From: Poindextera sp036272595 | GTDB lineage: Bacteria; Pseudomonadota; Alphaproteobacteria; Caulobacterales; Caulobacteraceae | Assembly (NCBI GenBank): GCA_036272595.1 | Contig: DATAYM010000012.1 | Location: 106,363 to 170,362 of the forward strand | Length of the DNA: 64,000 nucleotides | Reading direction: 5' to 3' | Shown: positions 34,721-45,542 of the stretch, in pieces | How positions within the stretch are numbered: the first letter of the stretch is position 1 | How the letters are laid out: each line of letters opens with the position of its first letter | Notes under the pieces: model-generated | Database searches by the model: none | Seen by the model: the letters and a program-made list of their open reading frames with translations, nothing else | What the model was told of the DNA's origin: nothing | Translations under genes and position numbers: made by a program

Positions 34721-35668
34721 ATGGCCATGTCCGTCGCCGCCCGCGTCAATCCGAAGGACTTCTTCACCGCCGAGGAGTGGGCGCCGCTGGCCGAGCACTC
34801 GTCGTGGAAAGGGCTGGCCCTGGTGGCCCATTGCTGGGCGGTGATCGGCGCGGCGACGCTGATGGGCCTGATCTGGCCGATCACCATCCCGCTGGCGGTG
34901 ATGATCATCGGTGCGCGGCAGCTGGGCCTGGGCATCCTGCAGCACGACGCCGCCCACGGCGCCCTGCACAAGGATCCCGGCGTCAACGAGTGGGTGGCCG
35001 AATGGCTGTGCGGCGGCGGGGTCGCCCGCTACCGCAAATATCACCTGCAGCACCACAAGTTCGCCCAGCAGGCCGAGGACCCGGACCTGGGGCTCTCGGC
35101 GCCCTTTCCGATCACCCGCCGGTCGTTCCGCCGCAAGATCGTCCGCGACCTGACCGGCCAGACCTGGTTCAAGCAGCGCTTCGGCCTCTTGCAATACAAT
35201 CTGAAGACCCGCGCCAGGGGCGCGCCGGTGCTGCCGATCCTCGGCGCCGAGATCGTGCGCCAGCGGCGGTTCCTGGTCACCAACGCCGTCGCCATCGCAG
35301 GCTTCGGACTCGCCGGGATGCTGCTGGGCCGAAACTGGTGGTGGGGCTGGTTCGCGCTCTGGCTTTTGCCGCGCGCCACCTGGTTCCAGATGGTGACGCG
35401 CCTGCGCAACATCGCCGAGCACGCCCTGGTGGCCAAGGATGAGCCGGACCCCTTGCGCCACGCCCGCACCACCATGGCCAACGCGCTGGAGCGGGCGCTG
35501 ATCGCGCCCTACTACGTCAACTACCACTGCGAACATCACATGTTCATGCACATCCCCTGCTACAATCTGCCCCGAGCCCACCGGCTGCTCGGCCGGAAGG
35601 GCTTCCTGGCGCGCATGGAGATCGCCCCCAGCTATCCGGCCATGCTGCGGCTCGCGGCCCCCGCGTGA
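34721..35668 (+). CDS. Membrane fatty acid desaturase
   Basis: 315 residues. Diiron His boxes: H75DAAH79, H108LQHH112 and HCEHH at 269-273, in a protein with about four hydrophobic segments. It desaturates an acyl chain using O2; the exact position and whether it acts on lipid-bound chains cannot be told. Its stop overlaps the start of the methyltransferase gene (GTGA). ATG 34721 or 34727 could be the start. Confidence 0.92.
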   Translation: MAMSVAARVNPKDFFTAEEWAPLAEHSSWKGLALVAHCWAVIGAATLMGLIWPITIPLAVMIIGARQLGLGILQHDAAHGALHKDPGVNEWVAEWLCGGGVARYRKYHLQHHKFAQQAEDPDLGLSAPFPITRRSFRRKIVRDLTGQTWFKQRFGLLQYNLKTRARGAPVLPILGAEIVRQRRFLVTNAVAIAGFGLAGMLLGRNWWWGWFALWLLPRATWFQMVTRLRNIAEHALVAKDEPDPLRHARTTMANALERALIAPYYVNYHCEHHMFMHIPCYNLPRAHRLLGRKGFLARMEIAPSYPAMLRLAAPA

Positions 35669-36330
35669 GCGCCGAGACCATCGCCGATCCGCACGGCTTC
35701 ATCCTGGCCAACACCCGGCTGAAGAGCCCGCCGCACACACCGGAGATCGCGCTCTACCTGGCCGACGAGATCACGCCGATCTGGCGCATGACCGAGGAGG
35801 AGCTGGGCCGGATCGGCCTGCCGCCGCCGTTCTGGGCCTTTGCCTGGGCCGGCGGCCAGGCCCTGGCGCGCTATCTGCTCGACCACCCGGCCGAGGTGAA
35901 GGGCGGGTCCGTGTTCGACGTCGGCACGGGCTCGGGGCTGGTGGCCGTCGCGGCGATGCAGGCCGGGGCGAAAAGCGCCGCCGGCGCCGACATCGACGGC
36001 TTCTGCGCCGCCGCCGTCGACCTGAACGGCCGCGCCAACGGCGTCGCGGTCGGCTTCGTCCAGCACGATCCGTTCGCCGCGCCGCCGCCGAAGGCCGAGG
36101 TGATCTGCGCCGGCGACGTCTTCTACGAGCAGCCGCTTGCCGACCGCGCCATGGCCTGGCTGGCGAAGGCGCGCGACGCCGGCGCCCGGGTCCTGCTGGG
36201 CGATCCCGGCCGCAGCTATTTTCCCAAGTCAGGCCTGATCAAACTGGCCGAGTACAGCGTCGAGACCACCCGCGAACTCGAGGATTCCACCGTCAAGCGC
36301 ACGGCGGTCTGGACGTTTCCGGGGGCTTGA
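35665..36330 (+). CDS. Class I SAM methyltransferase, ETF-beta-lysine/nicotinamide methyltransferase-like
   Basis: 221 residues from GTG 35665, overlapping the desaturase stop by four bases. The SAM-binding motif is VFDVGTGSGLVAVAAM, then GADID; the post-motif GDVFYEQPL and the N-terminal PFWAFAWAGGQALARYL are characteristic of the METTL20-like group that methylates electron-transfer flavoprotein beta. Target not proven. Translational coupling to a desaturase is the main context. Confidence 0.87.
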   Translation: MSAETIADPHGFILANTRLKSPPHTPEIALYLADEITPIWRMTEEELGRIGLPPPFWAFAWAGGQALARYLLDHPAEVKGGSVFDVGTGSGLVAVAAMQAGAKSAAGADIDGFCAAAVDLNGRANGVAVGFVQHDPFAAPPPKAEVICAGDVFYEQPLADRAMAWLAKARDAGARVLLGDPGRSYFPKSGLIKLAEYSVETTRELEDSTVKRTAVWTFPGA

Positions 36331-36347
36331 GGCGCGAAGGGGGTGCG

Positions 36348-36695
36348 ATGACCGAAGACGAGATGCGCGAGATCTGCCTGAGCTTCCCCGGCGTGGTCGA
36401 GGGAAGCTCGTACGGCCAGCCGTCCTTCCTGGTGAACAAGAAGTTCTTCACCCGCCTGCGCCAGGCCGACGCCAGCATGGTGCTGATGGACGTCTCGCTG
36501 GACGAGCGCGAGATGCTGATGGAGGCCGAGCCGAAGACCTTCCACATCACGCCTCACTACAAGGACTATCCGTCGGTCCTGGCCCGCATCGCCACCCTGC
36601 ACCCCGGCTCGTTCCGCAACTTCCTGGAACGCCGCTACCGCAAGATCGCCCCGAAGACCCTGCTGAAGGCCTACGAGGCGGAGAAGGCCGGCTGA
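36348..36695 (+). CDS. MmcQ/YjbR family protein
   Basis: 115 residues from ATG 36348 with GAAGGGGG upstream. The family pattern is ICLSFPGVVEGSSYGQPSFLVNKKFF with the C-terminal KYRKIAPKTLLKAY-like end. Small DNA-binding-like fold of unknown role. It lies 17 bp after the methyltransferase gene and may share its transcript. Confidence 0.88.
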   Translation: MTEDEMREICLSFPGVVEGSSYGQPSFLVNKKFFTRLRQADASMVLMDVSLDEREMLMEAEPKTFHITPHYKDYPSVLARIATLHPGSFRNFLERRYRKIAPKTLLKAYEAEKAG

Positions 36696-36712
36696 GCCAA
36701 GCGCCATTTTTT

Positions 36713-36811
36713 CCGTCATGGCCCGACTTGTTCGGGCCACCCATGATCACCGCCGAACGCGAGTGTTTATGGATCCCCCGCATTCCGCTGCGCTCCAGCG
36801 GGGGATGACGG
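36713..36811 (+). repeat. 99-bp intergenic repeat, copy C
   Basis: Same element as copies A and B, with CCGTCAT/ATGACGG ends and the GGCCCGA-CTTGT-TCGGGCC hairpin. It lies between the 3' ends of the convergent YjbR-like and antitoxin-like genes. Confidence 0.85.
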
Positions 36812-36841
36812 TTTGGGGGTCTGCGTGCGACCCGCCCGCGT

Positions 36842-37078
36842 TCAAAAGCTGTCCTCTATATCCGCCTGGAACAGCTCGAAGGTCTCCCTGGCCTGGCGTT
36901 CCTCCGGCGTCAGGGCGCCTTCCGGTTCGGGTTTGGGCTCGTGGAACGACCACTCCGGCGCCAGGCGGGCGATGACTTCGTCGCCGCGGCGGATGAGGAC
37001 GCCGTAGCCCGCGTCGATGGTTTCGATCAGTTCGGCGAAGCGGGCCGGGGCGTCCTGGACGTCGATTTCGTAGATCAT
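36842..37078 (-). CDS. Orphan Phd/YefM-type antitoxin-like protein
   Basis: 78 residues. The start MIYEIDVQDAPARFAELIE and then GVLIRRGDEVIARLAP is the N-terminal fold of Phd/YefM antitoxins, which bind DNA and neutralise a toxin. No toxin (PIN, RelE or Doc) lies on either side: downstream is a repeat element, upstream a non-coding stretch. It could be a relic or serve a toxin elsewhere. Confidence 0.72.
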   Translation of the reverse strand: MIYEIDVQDAPARFAELIETIDAGYGVLIRRGDEVIARLAPEWSFHEPKPEPEGALTPEERQARETFELFQADIEDSF

Positions 37079-37140
37079 CCGCCGAGCTTAAGGCGTCCGC
37101 GCCCGACGGCAAGGCGTGACAGGCGCCCGCGCACCGCCAG

Positions 37141-37250
37141 AGCCTTTCCTGTCAGTGGAATCATCTGAACAGGACGAAAAGGGTCTAGACCCTTGAAGTC
37201 AGAGCATGTCCGGGCGGCGAAACCGCTCACGCTTTCGCCTGACATGCTCT
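37141..37250 (+). promoter_or_regulatory. Three nested inverted repeats in the ubiD upstream region
   Basis: In order: TCCTGT (37147-37152) with ACAGGA (37169-37174); the perfect 16-bp palindrome AAGGGTCTAGACCCTT (37179-37194); and 37201-37250, where AGAGCATGTC pairs with GACATGCTCT and GGCGAAA with TTTCGCC inside it. The last ends 14 bp before the ubiD ATG, and no clear ribosome-binding site remains between. It may be a palindromic repeat family or a leader RNA structure affecting ubiD translation. Confidence 0.65.
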
Positions 37251-37264
37251 AGCTTCCCGACCCC

Positions 37265-38794
37265 ATGGCTTACCGATCCCTGCGCGAGTTCATCGAACGG
37301 CTGGAGGCCGCCGGCGAGCTGGTGCGCGTCACCGAGCCGGTCTCCACCGTGCTGGAAATGACCGAGATCTGCGCCCGCCTGGTGGCCGACGGCGGACCGG
37401 CGGTGCTGTTCGAGCGGCCGATCCGCGCCGACGGCGAACCCTCGGCCATCCCCTGCCTGGCCAACCTGTTCGGCACGGTCAAGCGGGTGGCCATGGGCGT
37501 CACCCTGGGCGGGACCGAGCGGACCACGGCCAGCGAGCTGCGCGAGGTGGGCGAACTGCTGGCCTTCCTGCGCCAGCCCGAACCCCCGGCCGGAATGAAA
37601 GACGCCCTGGCCCTGCTGCCGCTGGCCCGCACGGTGATGAGCATGCGCCCGAAGACGGTGAAGACCGCCCCGGTGCAGGAGATCGTCTGGACCGGCGACG
37701 ACATCGACCTCACCAGGCTGCCGATCCAGACGTGCTGGCCCGGCGAGCCGGCGCCGCTGATCACCTGGCCGCTGGTGGTGACCAAGGGTCCGGGCGAGGC
37801 GCGCGAGGACAACTACAACCTCGGCATCTACCGCATGCAGGTGGTGGGCAAGGACCGCACCATCATGCGCTGGCTGGCCCATCGCGGCGGCGCCCAGCAC
37901 CACCGGCGCTGGAAGGCGGCCGGCAGGCCTGAGCCGCTGCCCGCCTGCGCCGTGCTGGGCGCCGATCCGGGGACCATCCTGGCGGCGGTGACCCCCGTGC
38001 CGGACACCCTGTCGGAATACCAGTTCGCCGGCCTGCTGCGCGGCGCCAAGGTCGACCTGGTCAAGGCCAGGACCGTGCCGCTGCTGGTCCCGGCCGAGGC
38101 CGAGATCGTCATCGAGGGTCACGTGCTGCTGGACGACTACGCCGACGAAGGGCCTTACGGCGACCACACCGGCTATTACAATTCGGTCGAGCGGTTCCCG
38201 ATCTTCCAGGTCAGCGCCGTCACAATGCGCCGCAACCCGATCTATCCGACCACCTATACCGGCCGGCCGCCCGACGAGCCCAGCGTGCTCGGCGAGGCGC
38301 TGAACGAGGTGTTCATCCCGCTGTTCCAGCAGCAGTTCCCCGAGATCGTCGACTTCTGGCTGCCGCCGGAGGGCTGCAGCTACCGCATCGCGGTGGTCTC
38401 GATCAGGAAAGCCTATCCCGGCCACGCCAAGCGGGTGATGCTGGGCGTCTGGTCGTACCTGCGCCAGTTCATGTACACCAAGTGGGTGATCGTGGTGGAC
38501 GCGGACGTCAACGCCCGCGACTGGAAGGACGTCATGTGGGCCATCTCCACCCGCATGGATCCGGCCCGCGACATCACCGTGATCGAGAACACCCCGATCG
38601 ACTATCTGGACTTCGCCTCGCCGGAATCCGGCCTCGGCTCGAAGATCGGCCTGGACGCCACCGACAAGTGGCCGCCGGAGACCCACCGCGAATGGGGCCG
38701 GCGCATCGCCATGGACGAAGCGGTGGTCGAAACCGTCACGCGGATGTGGCCGAGCCTGGGCCTGCCCGGCGATGGGCGCCCCGTCCGGCGCTGA
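37265..38794 (+). CDS. ubiD: UbiD-family decarboxylase
   Basis: Prenylated-FMN-dependent reversible decarboxylase; the namesake removes the carboxyl of 3-polyprenyl-4-hydroxybenzoate. 509 residues, normal length. Conserved parts include SLREFIERLEAAGELVRV at the start, GEDNYNLGIYRMQV-like (REDNYNLGIYRMQV), MRWLAHRGGAQH and the active-site EGPYGDHTGYYNS. The prFMN synthase ubiX is not in the window. A role in ubiquinone synthesis is likely. Confidence 0.95.
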   Translation: MAYRSLREFIERLEAAGELVRVTEPVSTVLEMTEICARLVADGGPAVLFERPIRADGEPSAIPCLANLFGTVKRVAMGVTLGGTERTTASELREVGELLAFLRQPEPPAGMKDALALLPLARTVMSMRPKTVKTAPVQEIVWTGDDIDLTRLPIQTCWPGEPAPLITWPLVVTKGPGEAREDNYNLGIYRMQVVGKDRTIMRWLAHRGGAQHHRRWKAAGRPEPLPACAVLGADPGTILAAVTPVPDTLSEYQFAGLLRGAKVDLVKARTVPLLVPAEAEIVIEGHVLLDDYADEGPYGDHTGYYNSVERFPIFQVSAVTMRRNPIYPTTYTGRPPDEPSVLGEALNEVFIPLFQQQFPEIVDFWLPPEGCSYRIAVVSIRKAYPGHAKRVMLGVWSYLRQFMYTKWVIVVDADVNARDWKDVMWAISTRMDPARDITVIENTPIDYLDFASPESGLGSKIGLDATDKWPPETHREWGRRIAMDEAVVETVTRMWPSLGLPGDGRPVRR

Positions 38795-38883
38795 TCGCTG
38801 CTGGGCGCGCAATCGATGGGCCGGGCGCGGAAATAAGCCGCCCGTGGTTGCGGCGGCCGCGCGGCCTCGCCATAACGCCCGGC

Positions 38884-40215
38884 ATGGACGAGAACCTGCT
38901 GCACGATGTGGTCAAGGCGGCTCTGGCCGCCGGCGCCGACGCCGCCGAGGCCGTACTGGCCGAGCGCCAATCCCTCTCGGTCACGGTCAGGGCCGATGCG
39001 CTGGAAGAGGTCGAGCGCGAGGAGGCGCGCGACCTGGGCCTTCGGGTCTTCATCGGCCAGCAGCAGGCGACGGTGTCGGGCTCGGACCTTTCCGCCGACG
39101 CCCGCGCCAAGCTGATCGACCGGGTGGTGGCCATGGCCCGGCTCGCCCCCGCCGACCCGTTCGCCGGTTTCGCCCCGGAGGACCGGCTGGCCAAGGGACC
39201 CGGCCCCGATCTCGCCCTCTACGATCCGACCGAGCCCACCGCCGAATGGCTCGAGGCGCGCGCCCGCGCCGCCGAAGCCGCCACCCGCGCCGTGGAAGGG
39301 GTCACCAACACCGACGGCGCCTCCAGCGCCTGGTCGGAGTCGCGCTGGCGGTTCGTCACCAGCGGCGGCTTTTCGGGCGTCCACCAGGCCTCGTCCTTCG
39401 CGCTGTCCGCCTCGGCCGTCGCCGGCGAAGGTTCGGGCATGGAGACGGGCGGCGACGGCCGGCGCCTGCGCTGGCGCGACGACCTGCCGGCGCCCGAGGA
39501 AGTCGGCGCCGAAGCCGGCCGCCGCGCCGTGCAGCGGCTGGGCGCGCGCAAGATCGATTCCACCACCGCCCCGGTGATCATCGAGAACCGCATCGCCGTC
39601 TCGGTGCTGTCGCCGCTGATCAACGGCATCGCCGGCCCGGCGGTGGCGCGCGGGGTTTCGTTCCTGAAGGACAAGCTCGGCCAGAAGCTCTTTCCGTCGG
39701 GCGTCAACCTGATCGACGATCCGCTGCTGCCGCGCCGGCTGGGCTCGGCGCCGTTCGACGACGAAGGCGTCGCCGGCCGGCGCCGCGCCCTGATCGACGA
39801 CGGGGTGCTGACCACCTGGCTGCTCAATTCCGCCTCGGCCCGGCAGTTGGGGCTGGAGACCACCGGCCACGCCTCGCGCGGCCTGGCCGGGCCGCCCGGC
39901 GTCTCGACCACCAACCTGACGCTGGAGCCCGGCGAACTGGACTTGGCCGGGCTGATGGACCAGGCCAGGACCGGGCTTCTGGTCACCTCGATGTTCGGCC
40001 CGTCGCTGAACCCCAACAACGGCGACTGGTCGGTAGGGGTTTCCGGCTTCTGGTTCGAGGGCGGCGAGATCGCCTATCCGGTCTCGGAAATCACCGTCGC
40101 CGGCAACCTCAACGATTTCTACAGCCGTCTTGTGGTCGGCTCCGACCTGGAGATCCGCGGCGCGGCCAACGCGCCGTCGCTGCTGGTCGACGGCGTCGCC
40201 ATCGCCGGCCGCTGA
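38884..40215 (+). CDS. pmbA: PmbA/TldE, partner of TldD
   Basis: 443 residues from ATG 38884. TldE-type subunit: it has the family fold (RVFIGQQQATVSGSDLS, LLSPLINGIAGPAVARG-like region, GLAGPPGVSTTNL, SVGVSGFWFEGGEIAYPVSEIT) but no HExxxH zinc motif, which TldD supplies. The catalytic partner tldD is at 3652-5082. In alphaproteobacteria pmbA commonly leads into the DUF4170 and lipid A cluster, as here. Confidence 0.95.
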   Translation: MDENLLHDVVKAALAAGADAAEAVLAERQSLSVTVRADALEEVEREEARDLGLRVFIGQQQATVSGSDLSADARAKLIDRVVAMARLAPADPFAGFAPEDRLAKGPGPDLALYDPTEPTAEWLEARARAAEAATRAVEGVTNTDGASSAWSESRWRFVTSGGFSGVHQASSFALSASAVAGEGSGMETGGDGRRLRWRDDLPAPEEVGAEAGRRAVQRLGARKIDSTTAPVIIENRIAVSVLSPLINGIAGPAVARGVSFLKDKLGQKLFPSGVNLIDDPLLPRRLGSAPFDDEGVAGRRRALIDDGVLTTWLLNSASARQLGLETTGHASRGLAGPPGVSTTNLTLEPGELDLAGLMDQARTGLLVTSMFGPSLNPNNGDWSVGVSGFWFEGGEIAYPVSEITVAGNLNDFYSRLVVGSDLEIRGAANAPSLLVDGVAIAGR

Positions 40216-40230
40216 CGAAAGGCCAAGCCC

Positions 40231-40479
40231 ATGCCCGAACGTCAACTGCTCCACATCGTCATCGGCGGCGAGTTGAAGGAACTCGGCGGCACCGAATTCC
40301 GCGACCTGAAGACCGTCGAGTTCGTCGGCGCCTATCCGAACTACGCCGAGGCCCGACAGGCCTGGAAGGCCCGCGCCCAGGCCACCGTCGACAACGCCCT
40401 GGTGCGCTATTTCATCATCCACGCGCACAAGCTGCTCGACCCCCACGAGGACGGGCACGAGGACAATCACCAGCACTAG
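40231..40479 (+). CDS. DUF4170 family protein
   Basis: 82 residues, 15 bp after pmbA. Family pattern: LLHIVIGGELKELGGTEFRD, VEFVGAYPNYAEARQAWKARAQ and a His/Asp-rich tail (DPHEDGHEDNHQH). Common in alphaproteobacteria near lipid A genes; function unknown. The tail might bind metal, which is speculation. Confidence 0.9.
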   Translation: MPERQLLHIVIGGELKELGGTEFRDLKTVEFVGAYPNYAEARQAWKARAQATVDNALVRYFIIHAHKLLDPHEDGHEDNHQH

Positions 40480-40558
40480 GGCGGCCTCGGCGATTGCCAG
40501 ACCGCGCTTCGGCGAGCCTACTGGGGCTGGGCCTCAACCTGCGGCGGACGGAGCGATC

Positions 40559-40798
40559 ATGGCGAAGCTGACATACGAGATCGTCGAGCACGACGGCGGC
40601 TGGGCCTATGAGGTCGACGGGACCTATTCGGAGACCTTCCCCACCCACGACGCCGCCAGGGCCGCGGCGCAAAAGGCGGCCGCCGAACAGGAGGAGCCTG
40701 GCGAGACCGCCGGCATCGAGTACGAAGACCGCCAGGGCCGCTGGCATGACGAGCTGTCGTCCGGCGACGACCGCCCCGAGACGGACGTCGAGGGCTAG
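40559..40798 (+). CDS. Small DUF2188-like protein
   Basis: 79 residues. The pattern YEIVEHDGGWAYEVDGTYSE and FPTHDAARAAAQKAAAEQ is like DUF2188, a small cytoplasmic family whose function I do not know. Acidic C-terminus. It lies between DUF4170 and a transporter gene on the same strand. Confidence 0.72.
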   Translation: MAKLTYEIVEHDGGWAYEVDGTYSETFPTHDAARAAAQKAAAEQEEPGETAGIEYEDRQGRWHDELSSGDDRPETDVEG

Positions 40799-40829
40799 GC
40801 CCGCGGCCTGACCGCGACGGGGCAGGCCG

Positions 40830-42251
40830 GTGAGCGCTTTCAACGCCAGCTGCGACACCGCCAGCATCGCCGCGCGGCCGGCCGGCCGGTCCGACCATCC
40901 GCGCCTGGTGCTGGCGACGACCATACTGGCCTCGAGCCTGGCCTTCATCGACGGCTCGGTGGTCAATGTCGGCCTGCCGGCGATCGGCCGCAGCCTGCAT
41001 CCGGCGGCCGGCGAACTTCCCTGGGTGATCAACGCCTATCTGCTGCCGCTCAGCGCGTTGCTGCTGTTCGGCGGCGCAATGGGAGACCGGTTCGGCCGCC
41101 GGTTGCTGCTGGTCCTGGGGACGGTGGTGTTCGCGCTCGCCTCGGCCGCCTGCGCGCTGGCGCCGAGCATGGCCGTGCTGCTGGCCGCCCGGGTGGCCCA
41201 GGGCGCCGGCGCGGCCATGCTGATGCCCAACAGCCTGGCCATTCTCGGCGACGCCTTCGAGGGCGAGGCGCGCGGCAAGGCGATCGGGACCTGGGCGGCC
41301 GTCGCCGCCATGGCCGGCGCCATCGGCCCGGTGATCGGCGGCTGGCTGATCGACACCGTCGGCTGGCGGGCCATCTTCCTGGTCAACCTGCCGGTGGCGG
41401 CGGGGGCGGTGATCCTGGCCTGGCGCTATGTGCGCGAGACGCCGAGCAACCAGCGGGCGCCGCTCGACCTGCCCGGCGCGGTCCTCGCCACCCTCGGCCT
41501 CGGCGGCCTGACCTGGGGCCTGACCATCGGCGCCGGCCCGGTGGGATGGACCGCGACGGCCATCGGACTGACCAGCGCCGGCGCCGTGCTGCTCGCGGCC
41601 TTCGTCCTGGTGGAGCACCGGCGCGGCGACCGGGCGATGATGCCGCTGGCCCTGTTCGCCTCGCGCAACTTCGTCGGGCTGACGCTGCTGACCCTGCTGC
41701 TCTACGGCGCCCTGGGCGCGCTGCTGGTGCTGGTCCCCTATGAGCTGATCGAGGCCGAGCATTATTCGGCGACGGCGGCCGGCGCGGCGCTTTTGCCCTT
41801 CCCGCTGGTGATGTCGGTGGCGTCGCCGGCCCTGGGCGCCCTGGCCGGCCGGGTCGGCGCGCGCATTCCGCTGATCGGTGGCTCGGCGATCGTCGCGGCC
41901 GGGTTCCTGCTGGCGACCCGGATCGGCCCGGGCGGCGGCTATTGGACCACGGTGGCGCCGGCCGTCCTGGTCATGTCGGTGGGCATGGCCGGGGTCGCCG
42001 CGCCGCTGACCACCGCCGTCCTGGCCTCGGTGGACAGCCGCCACACCGGCTCGGCCTCCGGCTTCAACAGCGCCGTGGCGCGCACCGGCGGCCTGATCGC
42101 CACCGCCCTGCTCGGCGCGGTGCTGGCGGCCAAAGGCGCCGCCCTGACCAGCGGCTTCCGCACCGCCCTGATCGCCTGCGCCCTGGCGGCGGCGGCCGCG
42201 GCGGTCTGCGGCTTCGTGCTGATCCGCCCGATCGGCCGAAGCCGGGCCTGA
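40830..42251 (+). CDS. DHA2-type multidrug efflux transporter (MFS)
   Basis: 473 residues from GTG 40830. About 14 hydrophobic segments. Motif A GDRFGRRLLL and motif C-like GPVIGGWLID are visible, as is the family start LAFIDGSVVNVGLPAIGRSL. EmrB/QacA-type proton-driven drug export is the usual role; no periplasmic EmrA partner is nearby. It breaks the usual pmbA-DUF4170-msbA order and may be an insertion. Confidence 0.92.
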   Translation: MSAFNASCDTASIAARPAGRSDHPRLVLATTILASSLAFIDGSVVNVGLPAIGRSLHPAAGELPWVINAYLLPLSALLLFGGAMGDRFGRRLLLVLGTVVFALASAACALAPSMAVLLAARVAQGAGAAMLMPNSLAILGDAFEGEARGKAIGTWAAVAAMAGAIGPVIGGWLIDTVGWRAIFLVNLPVAAGAVILAWRYVRETPSNQRAPLDLPGAVLATLGLGGLTWGLTIGAGPVGWTATAIGLTSAGAVLLAAFVLVEHRRGDRAMMPLALFASRNFVGLTLLTLLLYGALGALLVLVPYELIEAEHYSATAAGAALLPFPLVMSVASPALGALAGRVGARIPLIGGSAIVAAGFLLATRIGPGGGYWTTVAPAVLVMSVGMAGVAAPLTTAVLASVDSRHTGSASGFNSAVARTGGLIATALLGAVLAAKGAALTSGFRTALIACALAAAAAAVCGFVLIRPIGRSRA

Positions 42252-42276
42252 CAGGCGAAGGAACGGGCCGGGGCGC

Positions 42277-42990
42277 CTATTCCCGGCGCAGGATCTTGTC
42301 CGTCAGGGTGGTCGCCCACCACTGCGCCTTGAAGTCGGCCTTGATCTTCACTGGGTCGTAGTCGGGACCCTGGGTCCAGTCGAAGAAGCTGATCCCCTTG
42401 GGCTCGGCCTCGGCCAGGTAGAGCTCGAAGATGTAGTCGAGCACGCCGGGCTTGCCGGCCTTCACGTGCAGATAGGGGAAGAAGGCCAGCTGCTTCATGG
42501 CCTGGCGGATCGGCTGGCCAAGGCGGAAATGGCAGTAGAAGACGCTCATGATCCCGGCCCGGTCCGCGCCGGACTTGCAGTGCATCAGGGCCGGATATTC
42601 GATGGTCTCGAACAGCTCGCGCACGCCGCGCATGTTCTCGGCGCTGGGCACGTCGCGCGAGGTGGCGGTGAAGTTGACCAGCTTCAGCCCGATCCGCTCG
42701 CAGGTGTATTTTTCCAGCGCGTAGAAGCTGCCGTCGAAGCCGCCGCGCAGGTTGATGATGGTCTTGATGCCGGCGGCCTTCCAGCGTTTCAGCTGGAACG
42801 GCCAGGGCTGGTTGGTGCGCACCAGCTCGTTGCTGACCCAGTGGGCGTTGCGGAAGAAGACCCGCAGGTAGGCGTGATCGTGCCATAGATAGTGCAGGCC
42901 GGTCGTAAAGCGGCCGGCGGGCCGTGTGAGATCGAACCGGGTCAAAATAAGCTGCGCCCCTGCGCGGATTCGGGTTAGCTGGCCCCACAT
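42277..42990 (-). CDS. Tyrosine phosphatase-like protein
   Basis: 237 residues from ATG 42990; the frame runs on upstream but overlaps the ABC gene on the other strand and is not coding. The P-loop is HCKSGADRAG (C138, R144, by count from this start), of the form HCxxGxxR; the N-terminal part has IKTIINLRGG typical of dual-specificity phosphatases. Substrate unknown; it is convergent with the efflux gene and divergent from the msbA-like gene. Confidence 0.88.
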   Translation of the reverse strand: MWGQLTRIRAGAQLILTRFDLTRPAGRFTTGLHYLWHDHAYLRVFFRNAHWVSNELVRTNQPWPFQLKRWKAAGIKTIINLRGGFDGSFYALEKYTCERIGLKLVNFTATSRDVPSAENMRGVRELFETIEYPALMHCKSGADRAGIMSVFYCHFRLGQPIRQAMKQLAFFPYLHVKAGKPGVLDYIFELYLAEAEPKGISFFDWTQGPDYDPVKIKADFKAQWWATTLTDKILRRE

Positions 42991-43065
42991 AGACGTTGGA
43001 CGGTGTGAATTGAAGATGCAGTTGGCGCCCGCGATGTCGCGGACGCGGGCCCCGGCGACGGGATC

Positions 43066-44843
<1,778 letters not shown>

Positions 44844-44847
<4 letters not shown>

Positions 44848-45542
44848 AGCGCTTCTTCCGGCTGGGGCCTGTCCAGTCGACCCTGGCCTTCCTGCTCACC
44901 GCCTATATGCGGCTGGTCGGCGCGACCATGCGCTGGCGCTTCGACCAGACCGACACCATCGTCGAGCAGATGGCCCGGCCGGAAGGCGGCATGCTGTTCT
45001 TCTGGCATGGCCGCATCGCCCTGGCGGTCACCTGCCGCGGGCTGATCCGCGGCCGCCCGTTCCGGCCGATGATCTCGCTGTCGCCCGACGGCGAGTTCAT
45101 CTCCAAGGCGGCCGCCCGGCTGGGCTTCCCCCCCATCCGCGGCTCGACCGCCCGCCATCCCGGCGTGGCCGGCAAGGGCGGCGCGAACGCCTTCATGGAG
45201 GCGCTGGACCACATCGCCGCCGGCGGCGGGGTGATCATCACCCCGGACGGGCCGAGAGGCCCCGGCGAGGTGATGCAGACCGGCCCGATCATGCTGGCCA
45301 GGCGCGCGGGGACCCGCGTCTTCCTGGCCGGGATCGCGGCGCGGCCGGCGATCCGGCTGAACAACTGGGACCAGACCCGCCTGCCGCTGCCCTTCTCGCG
45401 CGGCGTCGCCCTGATGGAGGGGCCGATGTACGTGCCGGACGGCGCCGACCGCGCCGGGGTCGAGGCCGTCCGCGCCCAGTGGGAGGGCCGGCTGAAAGCG
45501 CTGGACGCCCGGGCCTGGGCCAGGCTCGACGCAGCCCGATGA
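44844..45542 (+). CDS. DUF374 lysophospholipid acyltransferase-like protein
   Basis: 232 residues from GTG 44844, overlapping the msbA-like stop. Family features: LFFWHGRIAL, MISLSPDGEFISKAAARLGF, GGVIITPDGPRGPGEVMQTG. Thought to add an acyl chain to a lipid A precursor or related lipid. It overlaps waaA by ATGA. Membrane association is likely through the N-terminal hydrophobic part. Confidence 0.92.
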
